Shown: positions 27,401 through 36,380, counted from the first letter of the stretch. The stretch: 64,000 nucleotides of DNA from Sediminibacterium magnilacihabitans (GCA_002973575.1 PVEQ01000015.1:1-64000), one strand, 5' to 3'. Numbers and translations are program-made. Notes: generated by a model from the letters alone, not told the origin.

Positions 27401-27487
27401 TGCCCCAACAAACGTTTACTATTATTAAAAAAGTTTAACCTGGAAATCAGGAAACAGCGGTTAATTTTGAAGAAGAAATCGAGTACC

Positions 27488-27718
27488 ATGAAATATTCCT
27501 TATTGGTTTGCTTATTGGTAGTTGGATTGATGGCCTGCTCCGGGGGTCGCAGCCGTCTAGAAGACCTCGGCAAAGAAGCTTGCAGAAAAGCTTCTTCCTG
27601 CTGCCAATCAATTCGGGTAACCAGAACGGTTACCACCGAAACCGATCCCGGTAATGAAACCCCTGCTGTTACTCCGGCAACGCTCGTGGAATGGAATCCC
27701 GAGATGCTTACCTGGTAA
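27488..27718 (+). CDS. Small lipoprotein of unknown function
   Basis: 76 residues. The ATG at 27488 begins a lipoprotein signal peptide with lipobox LMAC (Cys 18). The mature part is about 58 residues: a charged segment with KEACRKASSCC, then a Thr/Pro-rich tail (RTVTTETDPGNETPAVTP) ending in MLTW. Three further Cys (31, 37, 38) may form disulfides. No family is recognised. Confidence 0.6.
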   Translation: MKYSLLVCLLVVGLMACSGGRSRLEDLGKEACRKASSCCQSIRVTRTVTTETDPGNETPAVTPATLVEWNPEMLTW

Positions 27719-27812
27719 TGTAATAGCCTTCCCCCCATCCCCCCATTTTTTATCACCTGTTGCCCTATTGCTGTTCTCCCCTTCAATCAAAATGAGGTGC
27801 CCGTATTTTCAT

Positions 27813-27820
27813 TACTTTTG
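27813..27820 (+). promoter_or_regulatory. -7 promoter element of valS
   Basis: TACTTTTG matches TAnnTTTG and ends 8 bases before the valS ATG at 27829, implying a very short or absent leader. No T-box-like leader is present, so valS is not controlled by that mechanism here. Confidence 0.5.
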
Positions 27821-27828
27821 CACCCCTT

Positions 27829-30444
27829 ATGTTAAGCAAGAATTTTATCCACGGAGAAGCAGAAGCCCTTTGGTATGATCATTGGCTGAAGAAAGGCTAT
27901 TTCAGCAGCAAACCCGACAACAGGGAGGCATACACAGTGGTGATCCCGCCACCGAATGTAACCGGTGTGTTGCACATGGGACATTGCCTGAACAATACCA
28001 TACAGGATATACTCGTACGTCGCGCCCGCATGCAGGGGAAAAATGCCTGCTGGGTTCCCGGAACCGATCATGCTTCCATTGCCACCGAAGCCAAAGTGGT
28101 GGCCATGCTGCGCGAAAGAGGCATTGCTAAATCCTCGATCAGCAGGGATGAATTTTTGAAATATGCCTGGGAATGGAAAGAGAAATACGGTGGTATCATT
28201 TTACAGCAGTTGAAGAAAATGGGATGCGGGCTCGATTGGGACCGTACTTCCTTCACCATGGATCCCGATTATTCCCGTTCTGTACTACAGGTCTTCATCG
28301 ACCTTTATAAAAAAGGATATATCTATCGCGGCAAGCGTATGATCAATTGGGATGTGCGCGCTAAAACTGCGTTGAGTGATGAAGAAGTAATTTATAAAGA
28401 AGTACAGAGCAAGCTCTACCATGTACAGTATAAAATAGACGACGACAGCAATACCTATATTACCATTGCCACGGTGCGGCCCGAGACCATTCTGGGCGAT
28501 ACCGCTATCTGCGTGAACCCGCAGGATGAACGCTACAAGCACCTGCACGGTAAATACGCCATCGTTCCCCTCATCGGAAGGCGCATTCCCATCATTGCAG
28601 ATGATTATGTGACGATGGACTTTGGTACCGGCGCTTTGAAAGTAACGCCGGCGCATGATATGAACGATTATCAACTGGGGCAGAAATACAAGCTGGAGAT
28701 CGTTGATACCATGAATGATGATGGTACGATGAGCGAAGCCGCGCAATTGTTCATTGGCGAAGACAGGCTTGATGTAAGGAAGAAGATCGTGCCGCAATTG
28801 GAAGCCGCCGGGCACCTGGTGAAGACCGAAGACTATACCAACCAGGTTGGCTTCAGCGAAAGAACCGATGCAGTAGTTGAACCGCGCCTGAGCCTGCAAT
28901 GGTGGGTAAGCATGAAAAACATTTCCGTTCCTGCACTGGAAGCAGTGATGAATGAAGGCATTCACTTCCATCCTGCTAAATTCAAAAACCTCTACCGCCA
29001 TTGGATGGAGAACATCAAAGACTGGTGCATCAGCCGGCAGCTTTGGTGGGGTCATCGTATCCCTGCATGGTATGCGCCCGATGGATCGTTTGTGGTGGCT
29101 ATTTCGAGGGAAGAAGCTTTTGAACAGTTCAAGAGCGATCATGTAAAAGTCAGCATAGAAGAGATCAGGCAGGATGATGATTGCCTGGATACCTGGTTTT
29201 CGAGCTGGCTCTGGCCTTTTGAAGTATTTAAAGGATTATCTAACCCTGGCAATGCAGCAGTAAAATATTATTACCCTACCAGCACATTGGTTACCGCGCC
29301 GGAAATCATTTTCTTTTGGGTGGCGCGCATGATCATGGCGGGTTATGAATACATGGATGAGAAGCCTTTCAAAGATGTTTATTTCACCGGTATCGTGCGT
29401 GATAAGCTGGGAAGGAAGATGAGCAAGAGCCTGGGCAACTCGCCTGATCTGCTTGCATTGATTGATCAATACGGCGCCGATGCCGTTCGCTTCGGTATCA
29501 TGATTGCCTCTCCTGCCGGCAATGATATTTTGTTTGATGAAAGCGCGCTGGAGCAAGGCCGCAACTTCAACAACAAAATATGGAATGCGTTGAAGCTGGT
29601 GAAAATGTGGGAAGGGCGCCAAGCACAAGCAACTGAAGATACTGCATACAACTTTGTACTTACCTGGTTTGAAAACAGGCTCAACCAGGTGAAAGCTGAA
29701 GTGAATGAACTGATGACCCAGTTCCGCCTGAGCGAAGCCCTGAAAACCCTTTACTCACTTATCTGGGATGATTTCTGTAGCTGGTATCTCGAATGGGTGA
29801 AGCCTGGTTTTGAACAACCTATCGATGCCGTAGTTTACGAAAAAACGGTTCAGTATTTTGAAGAACTGGTACAATTACTGCATCCGTTCATGCCTTTCAT
29901 TACCGAAGAGATTTATCATCAGTTGAAAGAAAGAACCGATGATCTCTGCGTAAAACAATACAGCAAGCCCGCTGATGCCGATGCCCTGGTATTAAGTGAA
30001 GGCCAGCTCCTGAAACAGGTGATCTCTGCGCTACGTGATGCCCGGAACAAGAACCAGGTAAAACCCAAAGACAGCATCCAACTGCATATTCAAACAACCA
30101 ATAAAGCAGGCTATGAAGCCATTGAAAATATATTGGCCAAGCAGGTGAATGCCGCCTCTGTTCAATACACTGCCGATGCTGTTGCCAACAGTATTGTAGT
30201 AGCCGTTGAAAAAGACCGGTTTTTCATTGAATCGGAAAAACAAATCGATGCTGATGCATTGAAAACCGAACTGCTGAAAGATCTCGAGTACCAGCAGAAG
30301 TTCCTGGAAAGTGTGGCGAAGAAACTCGGCAATGAACGCTTTGTGCAAAATGCCAAACCCGAAGTGGTGGAGCTGGAAAGAAAAAAACAGGCCGATGCCC
30401 TTGCCAGGATCAAGACCATTGAAGAAAGCCTGCAACATCTTTAA
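27829..30444 (+). CDS. valS: Valyl-tRNA synthetase
   Basis: 871 residues of class Ia. The HIGH motif is HMGH at 49-52 within PPPNVTGVLHMGH, the CP1 editing domain spans about 190-330, KMSKS is exact at 530-534, and the anticodon-binding domain is followed by a C-terminal coiled coil (about 800-871, Lys/Glu-rich) that contacts the tRNA elbow. It charges tRNA-Val; a tRNA-Val(TAC) gene is in this window at 58.9 kb. Length is close to other Bacteroidota ValRS (about 875). The PAP2 gene follows after 36 bases. Confidence 0.96.
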   Translation: MLSKNFIHGEAEALWYDHWLKKGYFSSKPDNREAYTVVIPPPNVTGVLHMGHCLNNTIQDILVRRARMQGKNACWVPGTDHASIATEAKVVAMLRERGIAKSSISRDEFLKYAWEWKEKYGGIILQQLKKMGCGLDWDRTSFTMDPDYSRSVLQVFIDLYKKGYIYRGKRMINWDVRAKTALSDEEVIYKEVQSKLYHVQYKIDDDSNTYITIATVRPETILGDTAICVNPQDERYKHLHGKYAIVPLIGRRIPIIADDYVTMDFGTGALKVTPAHDMNDYQLGQKYKLEIVDTMNDDGTMSEAAQLFIGEDRLDVRKKIVPQLEAAGHLVKTEDYTNQVGFSERTDAVVEPRLSLQWWVSMKNISVPALEAVMNEGIHFHPAKFKNLYRHWMENIKDWCISRQLWWGHRIPAWYAPDGSFVVAISREEAFEQFKSDHVKVSIEEIRQDDDCLDTWFSSWLWPFEVFKGLSNPGNAAVKYYYPTSTLVTAPEIIFFWVARMIMAGYEYMDEKPFKDVYFTGIVRDKLGRKMSKSLGNSPDLLALIDQYGADAVRFGIMIASPAGNDILFDESALEQGRNFNNKIWNALKLVKMWEGRQAQATEDTAYNFVLTWFENRLNQVKAEVNELMTQFRLSEALKTLYSLIWDDFCSWYLEWVKPGFEQPIDAVVYEKTVQYFEELVQLLHPFMPFITEEIYHQLKERTDDLCVKQYSKPADADALVLSEGQLLKQVISALRDARNKNQVKPKDSIQLHIQTTNKAGYEAIENILAKQVNAASVQYTADAVANSIVVAVEKDRFFIESEKQIDADALKTELLKDLEYQQKFLESVAKKLGNERFVQNAKPEVVELERKKQADALARIKTIEESLQHL

Positions 30445-30480
30445 CAAGACCGAATGGCTTTGATGCATTAATATTACACC

Positions 30481-31086
30481 ATGAAACAACCTTCTTTAAT
30501 GATAAAAAGCATCTTACTGATCGTAGGATGTTTTTCTTTTATCCAGAGCTTTTCGCAGGCTTCCTGGGAAGTGGACATGCTGCGTAGCATCAATCACAAT
30601 CCACCTTCGAGCGATTTCTGGAAAGGCATTTCCAGCACTACCAAACCCCTGGCTATAGCAGCGCCGTTGGGAATGGCAGCGGTAGCCCTCTTCAATAAAG
30701 ACAAACAATTGGCACAAAAGGCTTATGAAGTAGCCGGCAGCCTGGTGATCGCTACTATTACCGCACAAGGACTCAAAGTTATTGTGAACAGGCCTCGCCC
30801 CTATGCTACTTATACTGGCATTTATCCCGACGTAGTGGAGACTGATAAATCTTTCCCTTCCGGGCACGTATCAACCGCTTTCTCCACCGCCGCTTCGGTT
30901 TCCATTCAATGCAAAAAATGGTATGTAACTGTTCCGCTCTATGCATGGGCTACCGGCGTAGGCTATTCGCGTATGTATTTGGGACAACATTATCCTTCTG
31001 ATGTGATTGCGGGAGCCGCAGTAGGTATTGGTAGCGCTTACCTGGCGCATTGGCTCAACCAGAAATTCTTCCAAAAAAAGAAATAA
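30481..31086 (+). CDS. PAP2-family membrane phosphatase
   Basis: 201 residues with a signal-like N-terminus (ending SFSQ) and PAP2 motifs: motif 1 KVIVNRPRP, motif 2 PSGHVSTAF, and motif 3 SRMYLGQHYPSDV with catalytic His residues. Several hydrophobic helices surround them. Such enzymes dephosphorylate lipid phosphates such as phosphatidylglycerol phosphate, undecaprenyl pyrophosphate or lipid A; the substrate here cannot be read. The gene lies between valS and a GNAT gene with short gaps (36 and 8 bases). Confidence 0.88.
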   Translation: MKQPSLMIKSILLIVGCFSFIQSFSQASWEVDMLRSINHNPPSSDFWKGISSTTKPLAIAAPLGMAAVALFNKDKQLAQKAYEVAGSLVIATITAQGLKVIVNRPRPYATYTGIYPDVVETDKSFPSGHVSTAFSTAASVSIQCKKWYVTVPLYAWATGVGYSRMYLGQHYPSDVIAGAAVGIGSAYLAHWLNQKFFQKKK

Positions 31087-31094
31087 ATTAGTGC

Positions 31095-31592
31095 ATGAAC
31101 AGCACATTACTGATACGGGAAGCCACACATGCTGATATCCCTGCTATTCGACAGATCGCCTTCGATACCTGGCCCTCTACTTATGGTTCCATCCTTTCAC
31201 AGGAGCAGATAGATTATATGCTGACATGGATGTATTCATCCGAAACATTACAAAAGCAAATGCTGGAGGGGCATCAGTTTTATATAGCAGAGCTGGATCA
31301 TGCAACACTGGGATTTGCGGGTGTTTCGAATGAAGGGAATGCCAAATTCAAACTGCACAAACTCTATGTGGTTCCCACCACACAAAAGACCGGCGCCGGC
31401 AAAGCGTTGCTGCAAAAAGTAATGGAGTTTGCCAGGAGCAATGGTGGCACGAAGCTGATATTGCAGGTGAACCGCCACAACAATGCAAAAGGCTTTTACG
31501 AAAAACAAGGATTCACTGTGTTGGATGAAGTGAAACTCGATGTCGGCAACGGTTTTTACATGGACGATTACATTATGCAGTATAATCTATAA
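31095..31592 (+). CDS. GNAT-family N-acetyltransferase
   Basis: 165 residues covering one GNAT domain. It begins IREATHADIPAIRQIA, has LYVVPTTQKTGAGKALLQKV as the acetyl-CoA-binding motif A (Q/R-x-x-G-x-G/A), and NNAKGFYEKQGF as motif B. It transfers an acetyl group from acetyl-CoA to an unknown amine. The 8-base gap from the PAP2 gene suggests co-transcription. Confidence 0.87.
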   Translation: MNSTLLIREATHADIPAIRQIAFDTWPSTYGSILSQEQIDYMLTWMYSSETLQKQMLEGHQFYIAELDHATLGFAGVSNEGNAKFKLHKLYVVPTTQKTGAGKALLQKVMEFARSNGGTKLILQVNRHNNAKGFYEKQGFTVLDEVKLDVGNGFYMDDYIMQYNL

Positions 31593-31604
31593 CTCCCCAT
31601 CCGA

Positions 31605-31674
31605 GTTAAGCGTTAAGCGTTAAGCATTGTGCGTTGCGCGTTAAGCATTGTGCATTGCGCTTTAAGCATTCATC
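31605..31674. repeat. Heptanucleotide tandem array, ten 7-base units
   Basis: The stretch parses without remainder into ten 7-mers: GTTAAGC three times, ATTGTGC, GTTGCGC, GTTAAGC, ATTGTGC, ATTGCGC, TTTAAGC and ATTCATC. The approximate consensus is RTTRNGC, and a 21-base higher-order period is visible. It sits between two convergent genes and extends to the stop codon of the AsnC-family gene. Confidence 0.8.
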
Positions 31675-32170
31675 AATGCACCAGCACATGCGTTTGTTTG
31701 ATGATCCCCATCACAAACACGCTTTGTACATGCCCGATATTCTCCGACAGGCTCAGCTTGTTCACATGAAAATCATAATAAGCATCCATGCTCTCTGCTA
31801 CCACTTTGAGCATGAAATCAAATTCACCTGAAATATTGTAACACTCGATCACTTCATTCAGTTCCTGTACGAGTTTGATGAACCGCGCACCCGCGTTTTT
31901 ATTGTGCTGTTTCAATGAAACATAACAGATCACCATCAATCCTTTCTTCACTTTGGAATGATCTACCAGGGTAGCGTATTGCCTGATCACGCCCGACTCT
32001 TCCATCCTTTTGATCCGTTCGTGCACAGGCGTAGTACTGAGGTGTACGGCATCGGCAATCTCCTTTACCGTAGCCCGGGCATTCTGTTGTAAAACCCGCA
32101 AAATGGCCAGGTCCTTTTCGTCGATGGAATGGCCGCTAGTGGATTCCTCTTTTTTTGCCAGTTTTGCCAT
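31673..32170 (-). CDS. Lrp/AsnC-family transcriptional regulator
   Basis: 165 residues. An N-terminal winged helix-turn-helix (about 18-75: DLAILRVLQQNARATVKEIADAVHLSTTPVHERIKRMEESG, read here as separate helices) is followed by a RAM/AsnC ligand-binding domain (about 80-160) with the GEFDFMLKV motif. Such proteins form octamers and respond to amino acids. It is divergent from ahcY across a 119-base gap that contains near-identical 20-base direct repeats, so it may control itself and ahcY; that is inference. Confidence 0.9.
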   Translation of the reverse strand: MAKLAKKEESTSGHSIDEKDLAILRVLQQNARATVKEIADAVHLSTTPVHERIKRMEESGVIRQYATLVDHSKVKKGLMVICYVSLKQHNKNAGARFIKLVQELNEVIECYNISGEFDFMLKVVAESMDAYYDFHVNKLSLSENIGHVQSVFVMGIIKQTHVLVH

Positions 32171-32171
32171 G

Positions 32172-32253
32172 AATAACTATTATTTTATTCTTTTAAATGT
32201 ACAATAAAAAAGTATTTATCCCAAATAAAATTAAATAACTGGTATTTTATTCT
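32172..32253. promoter_or_regulatory. Paired 20-base direct repeats between lrp-like gene and ahcY
   Basis: AATAACTATTATTTTATTCT (32172-32191) and AATAACTGGTATTTTATTCT (32234-32253) match at 18 of 20 positions, with starts 62 bases apart (about six helical turns). A weaker inverted copy lies at about 32201-32220. One copy abuts each divergent gene. AT-rich, phased sites of this kind are usual for Lrp/AsnC proteins. Confidence 0.5.
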
Positions 32254-32261
32254 ACTATTTC

Positions 32262-32269
32262 TATTTTTG
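32262..32269 (+). promoter_or_regulatory. -7 promoter element of ahcY
   Basis: TATTTTTG matches TAnnTTTG, 20 bases before the ahcY ATG at 32290 and just 8 bases after one of the direct repeats, so a protein bound there would contact the promoter. Confidence 0.55.
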
Positions 32270-32289
32270 TGGTTCCTAAAAACAGATCT

Positions 32290-33615
32290 ATGTCAACGCT
32301 TACCAAATCCATCGATTTTAGCCTGAAAAATAAAGTGGCTGATATCAGCCTGGCCAACTGGGGCCGTAAGGAAATCCGCCTGGCCGAAGCAGAAATGCCC
32401 GGTCTGATGAGCATCCGTGCAGAGTATGGCCCTTCACAGCCACTGAAAGGCGCCCGCATTGCCGGTTGTCTGCACATGACCATCCAAACAGCTGTGCTGA
32501 TTGAAACACTGGTTGCCCTCGGCGCCGAAGTGAAATGGAGTTCTTGTAATATCTTCTCTACGCAAGACCATGCCGCTGCTGCTATCGCCGCTGCCGGCAT
32601 TGGCGTATTTGCCTGGAAAGGCCAGTCACTGGAAGATGCCGACTGGTGTATTGAACAAACTTTATTCTTCGGTAGCGCCGAGCGTCCCCTGAACATGATC
32701 CTCGATGATGGTGGCGATTTAACCAATATAGTACTCGACAAATACCCCGAACTGGTGCAGCACATCAAAGGCTTGAGTGAAGAAACCACTACCGGTGTTC
32801 ACCGCCTGTACGAGCGTATGGCCAAAGGCACACTGCCCATCCCCGCCATCAACGTAAACGACTCTGTTACCAAATCTAAATTCGATAACAAATACGGTTG
32901 CCAGGAATCACTGGTAGATGCGATCCGTCGCGCTACCGATGTAATGATGGCCGGTAAAGTAGCGGTAGTAGGTGGTTATGGTGATGTGGGTAAAGGTTCT
33001 GCGCAATCATTGCGCGGTGCGGGTTGCCGCGTGATCGTTACCGAGATCGATCCGATCTGCGCGCTGCAAGCTTCTATGGACGGCTTTGAAGTAAAACGCA
33101 TGGTAGATGCAGTGAAAGAAGCTGATATTGTTGTAACCGCTTCCGGTTGCCGCGACCTGATCACTGAAAAGCATTTCCGTTCCATGAAAGACAAAGCGAT
33201 CGTATGTAATATCGGTCACTTTGATATTGAAATTGACATGGCCTGGTTGAATAAAAACTATGGCAATACCAAAGACACCATCAAACCACAGGTTGACCTG
33301 TACAACATCGATGGTAAAGACGTGATTGTATTGGCTGAAGGCCGCCTGGTGAACCTGGGTTGCGCTACTGGTCACCCTTCCTTTGTGATGAGCAACTCTT
33401 TCTCTAACCAAACACTGGCCCAGATTGAGTTGTGGAACAACCACAAGAACTACGAGAACAAAGTGTATGTGTTGCCCAAACACCTGGATGAGAAAGTAGC
33501 CCGTTTGCACCTGGCCAAAGTAGGCGCTCAGCTGGATGAACTCTCCGACGAGCAGGCTGCTTACCTGGGCATACCACAGCATGGTCCGTTCAAAGCAGAA
33601 CACTACAGGTATTAA
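32290..33615 (+). CDS. ahcY: S-adenosylhomocysteine hydrolase
   Basis: 441 residues. The NAD-binding Rossmann motif [14 protein letters not shown], the Cys-rich substrate segment and the C-terminal KAEHYRY, whose Lys/Tyr reach into the neighbouring subunit's NAD site, are all present. It cleaves S-adenosylhomocysteine to adenosine and homocysteine and keeps the methyl cycle running. The ATG at 32290 (MSTLTKS) is chosen over an in-frame codon seven residues upstream that falls inside the promoter. A strong terminator follows. No SAH riboswitch-like structure is evident upstream. Confidence 0.96.
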   Translation: MSTLTKSIDFSLKNKVADISLANWGRKEIRLAEAEMPGLMSIRAEYGPSQPLKGARIAGCLHMTIQTAVLIETLVALGAEVKWSSCNIFSTQDHAAAAIAAAGIGVFAWKGQSLEDADWCIEQTLFFGSAERPLNMILDDGGDLTNIVLDKYPELVQHIKGLSEETTTGVHRLYERMAKGTLPIPAINVNDSVTKSKFDNKYGCQESLVDAIRRATDVMMAGKVAVVGGYGDVGKGSAQSLRGAGCRVIVTEIDPICALQASMDGFEVKRMVDAVKEADIVVTASGCRDLITEKHFRSMKDKAIVCNIGHFDIEIDMAWLNKNYGNTKDTIKPQVDLYNIDGKDVIVLAEGRLVNLGCATGHPSFVMSNSFSNQTLAQIELWNNHKNYENKVYVLPKHLDEKVARLHLAKVGAQLDELSDEQAAYLGIPQHGPFKAEHYRY

Positions 33616-33642
33616 TACCTGATTTATATTGAAAGATTACTG

Positions 33643-33679
33643 CAAAGCCCAACCCATCGTGGTTGGGCTTTGTTTTTTA
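33643..33679 (+). terminator. Rho-independent terminator of ahcY
   Basis: A perfect 12-bp stem CAAAGCCCAACC / GGTTGGGCTTTG (33643-33654 with 33661-33672), a 6-base loop, and six T residues. It begins 27 bases after the ahcY stop. Confidence 0.9.
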
Positions 33680-33725
33680 TTTCATTACTTTCGTTTATAT
33701 CCAACAGCTTACGCAAATAATTGGC

Positions 33726-34679
33726 TTGAAGAAAGAGATAACCCATATTGTCTGCTCTACCATCTTATTCTATTTCAGTTTTACGCTTTCTCTCTCCGCA
33801 CAGACACAGGTACAACCTCCTGCACATCCCAAACCGCCCAGAGATATTACGCCCGTTTCTTCAAAAGCAGCAGCGCTTGCGTTCATGAAAAGTATGGACA
33901 CTTTATCAGCAAGTAAATACTGGCCGCATGTAAGTCCCAATGAGTTCCTCGAAAATATGAACAACAATATCAATGAGCCGCTGCGCATCCACGAGGGCAA
34001 CAATACCAATTTTTGTTCCTATGCGGCTTTGTCGTACCTGCCTTTGCATTTCGACCCATTGGGTTATGCAAAAAACATGGTCGATCTATACCGCAATGGC
34101 AAAGTACAATACGGCCGCGTACTGCTGACTCCATCTCCTGAAATCAAAGAAGCCGCAGGGCGACTGGCTTTTAAAGGAGAACTGGACATCCGGCCGGCCG
34201 ACCAGATCTGGTTCCTTACCCTGGCCGATCATTTCAAGGGATATCTGAACTTCTTTGACCGGCATTTTGATATGGGTGATGAGAATGGTTTTTGGGCCGC
34301 TACCAATTTCAGTAAGTTCAACAGGATGATACGTGCATTGTTCAACTTTAAAGTAAAGGCCAAAGGCAGCGATCTCATCCGCATCCGCACAGATGATCTC
34401 TACACTTATCTCAAAGAAAAATTGCAAACCGGTACCGTGGCCCTGTTTGTGAATAACATGACTTTATACCAAAAAGACCACCGCGTTATCAAGCCGGGTG
34501 TACCCACGCATTATATCATACTTGAGCAGATTGACGAGGCCAGCAATGGTATGATCAATATCACTTATTGGGATTATGGCGCCCTGAGCCTGCAGCAGGT
34601 CACGCGCGCATTCCTGGAACGGCTGATATTCGGCGTTTCTCATTGTACACTAAAAAAATCAAGGAAGCATGCGCCCTAA
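33726..34679 (+). CDS. Candidate secreted papain-like cysteine peptidase (unrecognised family)
   Basis: 317 residues counted from a TTG at 33726, which begins a good signal peptide (LKKEITHIV... ending LSAQ). The only earlier start in frame is another TTG at 33663 inside the ahcY terminator stem, and no ATG precedes residue 50. The order Cys97 (GNNTNFCSYAALSYL), His262 (PTHYIILEQI) and Asp283 (TYWDYG) mimics the catalytic triad spacing of papain/C39-like folds: Cys at the start of a helix, then His and Asp on adjacent strands. That is inference from pattern only; no family is recognised. It overlaps the following lipoprotein gene by 11 bases. Confidence 0.6.
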   Translation: MKKEITHIVCSTILFYFSFTLSLSAQTQVQPPAHPKPPRDITPVSSKAAALAFMKSMDTLSASKYWPHVSPNEFLENMNNNINEPLRIHEGNNTNFCSYAALSYLPLHFDPLGYAKNMVDLYRNGKVQYGRVLLTPSPEIKEAAGRLAFKGELDIRPADQIWFLTLADHFKGYLNFFDRHFDMGDENGFWAATNFSKFNRMIRALFNFKVKAKGSDLIRIRTDDLYTYLKEKLQTGTVALFVNNMTLYQKDHRVIKPGVPTHYIILEQIDEASNGMINITYWDYGALSLQQVTRAFLERLIFGVSHCTLKKSRKHAP

Positions 34680-35277
34680 CTGCCCACTCATATTACTATT
34701 GGGCTGCATGATCGTTGTATGCAGTTCCTGCTTTTCCAACAAGAAGCTGGCGGCCAATTATTATTATGAAAATGAAGCAGCTTTGAACGATATCGAACAA
34801 TCGTACAGGGAATTATACAAATACAAACCCTTTTCTGTAGAATTCACCGACAGAGACCTGGATTATGTATCCATTACTTTCATTACCGAAAAATTGAAAT
34901 ACATATACGAGTTCGGATTCAATGAGCCGAGGTTGGCAGATTCTATCCAGCGCTTCCAAATGGATACGGCAACCGTACTGCCGCTCCTGCGAAAAATGCG
35001 TGAAATTCATTGTGTATGGATCAACAACCTCGACTATTATGTTGATGGTCAGAAAAAGAACATGACCTTCCTTTCCATGAAACCCATTTTATGGAAACTG
35101 CCGTTTACCAATAAGAAATACTATATTCTCACATTCTTCAACCAGCCCCAGTATTTCGACGGCGAAGGAAGGCTTCTGGCCAATCGGAAACAAAGGAGAC
35201 TGCGACGCATCAACGATGACGTTTTCAAACGCATCAACGACAAAGTATGTTATGCGCTTTCAGAAAGGTTCAGATGA
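34669..35277 (+). CDS. Lipoprotein of unknown function
   Basis: 202 residues with a lipoprotein signal peptide (lipobox CSSC, Cys 21). The mature part has an acidic helical N-region (YYYENEAALNDIEQSYREL), a mixed alpha/beta middle with many Tyr and Phe, and a basic C-terminus (NRKQRRLRRINDDVFKRIND). No known domain is recognised. The 11-base overlap with the candidate peptidase upstream implies translational coupling and a linked function, for example an anchor, inhibitor or partner; this is inference. Confidence 0.7.
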   Translation: MRPNCPLILLLGCMIVVCSSCFSNKKLAANYYYENEAALNDIEQSYRELYKYKPFSVEFTDRDLDYVSITFITEKLKYIYEFGFNEPRLADSIQRFQMDTATVLPLLRKMREIHCVWINNLDYYVDGQKKNMTFLSMKPILWKLPFTNKKYYILTFFNQPQYFDGEGRLLANRKQRRLRRINDDVFKRINDKVCYALSERFR

Positions 35278-35287
35278 GTAAATACAA

Positions 35288-35295
35288 TATCTTTG
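35288..35295 (+). promoter_or_regulatory. -7 promoter element of the deacetylase-like gene
   Basis: TATCTTTG matches TAnnTTTG, 22 bases before the ATG at 35318. The TTTG box at the usual distance is not evident. Confidence 0.45.
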
Positions 35296-35317
35296 CGTTC
35301 AACATCGTTGATATACT

Positions 35318-36151
35318 ATGAACCCAATGAAAACATTTTTGTATGCCGGTCTGGGCATTGCGTTATTGGCAAGTTGCAAGAGCAAACCTTCATCTGACAA
35401 AGCCGCTGCTGATTCTGCGAAAACCGCTTCTGCCAAGATGATGCCCGGCAGTGTGATCAAGTACGACAGTTCTAAAAGATATATTTTCCTTACCTGGGAC
35501 GATTCTCCGCAGCCCCCCGGAACCACCAATTGCCGGAATATTTTTCGTGAAGAAGGTGTTAAAGCTACTTTCTTTGCCGTGGGCTTCAACCAGGTAGGAC
35601 CTTTCAAAAAAAGACTGATCGATTCTATTCGTAACAGCTATCCCCAGTTCCTGCTGGCCAACCACAGTTTCAGTCATGGGTTCAACGATAAGTACAGCAA
35701 GTTTTACTCCATGCCGGACAGCGCTTTCCAGGATTTTATGCGGAATGAAAAAGAACTGCAGGTACCTGTTCATATCATCCGCCTTCCGGGTAACAATACC
35801 TGGGCTTCGAATGGTAACATAACCGGACAAAAAGCGAACAACCCGCTCATCAAGCGTCTCGACTCACTTGGGTACAAGATCATTGGTTGGGACCTGGAAT
35901 GGGGTCAGCAGGCTAAAATGAAAGCACCCCGTGAGGGCGCTGCTGAAATGGTAAAAAGGATCAATCAGCATTTCGATGATGGCAACACCAATGCAGCAAA
36001 TGCCATTGTTATTCTTTCTCATGACAGGTTATTTGAAAAACTGCAATTTGCCGATTCTCTCAGGCAGTTCATCAAAATGCTCAAGCAGGATCCGAGGAAC
36101 GTATTCGAAACCATCGACCACTATCCTACCGTACAGGCAGGGAAAAAATAA
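35318..36151 (+). CDS. NodB-type polysaccharide deacetylase-like lipoprotein
   Basis: 277 residues with a lipoprotein signal (lipobox LASC, Cys about 22). The NodB homology domain shows all five motifs in modified form: motif 1 TWDDSP (canonical TFDDGP), motif 2 NHSFSHG (H-S/T-x-x-H metal site), motif 3 RLPGN, motif 4 IIGWDLEW and motif 5 ILSHD. It is likely a metal-dependent carbohydrate esterase (CE4) acting on peptidoglycan or an exopolysaccharide in the periplasm or at the outer membrane. A second ATG (35327) would give a slightly shorter signal peptide. Confidence 0.85.
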   Translation: MNPMKTFLYAGLGIALLASCKSKPSSDKAAADSAKTASAKMMPGSVIKYDSSKRYIFLTWDDSPQPPGTTNCRNIFREEGVKATFFAVGFNQVGPFKKRLIDSIRNSYPQFLLANHSFSHGFNDKYSKFYSMPDSAFQDFMRNEKELQVPVHIIRLPGNNTWASNGNITGQKANNPLIKRLDSLGYKIIGWDLEWGQQAKMKAPREGAAEMVKRINQHFDDGNTNAANAIVILSHDRLFEKLQFADSLRQFIKMLKQDPRNVFETIDHYPTVQAGKK

Positions 36152-36170
36152 CGTTAATTAGAAGTATATA

Positions 36171-36200
36171 AAAAAGGGCCGGCATGCTGGCCCTTTCTGG
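36171..36200 (+). terminator. Rho-independent terminator after the deacetylase-like gene
   Basis: AAAGGGCC (36173-36180) pairs with GGCCCTTT (36189-36196) around a short loop. It lies about 20 bases after the stop codon. Confidence 0.75.
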
Positions 36201-36270
36201 TTGATCATAGGAATAAATAAGATATTGAGTAAGGATTCACTTTTATTTAACCAAATCCATGCCAAAATCG

Positions 36271-36300
36271 AACCCGGCGTGCGTGTACCGGGCTTTTTTA
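36271..36300 (+). terminator. Second hairpin with T-run
   Basis: CCCGG (36273-36277) pairs with CCGGG (36288-36292), followed by C and six T residues. It is about 70 bases past the first terminator and has no gene between them. It is either a back-up terminator or the end of an unseen short RNA. Confidence 0.6.
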
Positions 36301-36380
36301 ACAGTTTTGGCATTCCGAATTGTTGCAGATCAATGACGATTGGTTAACTTGACGCACAAGTGATACATTTATACACACGC

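Noticed and set aside
28285..29142. 285-codon minus-strand open frame inside valS
   Set aside because: Fully antisense to valS; no recognisable motifs and skewed His/Phe/Val content typical of an opposite-strand shadow.
32171..32289. SAH or SAM riboswitch before ahcY
   Set aside because: The 119-base gap is AT-rich with direct repeats and lacks the GC-rich paired elements of known SAH or SAM aptamers.
33663..33725. Upstream TTG start for the candidate peptidase
   Set aside because: It falls within the stem of the ahcY terminator and would add 21 residues in front of an otherwise normal signal peptide.
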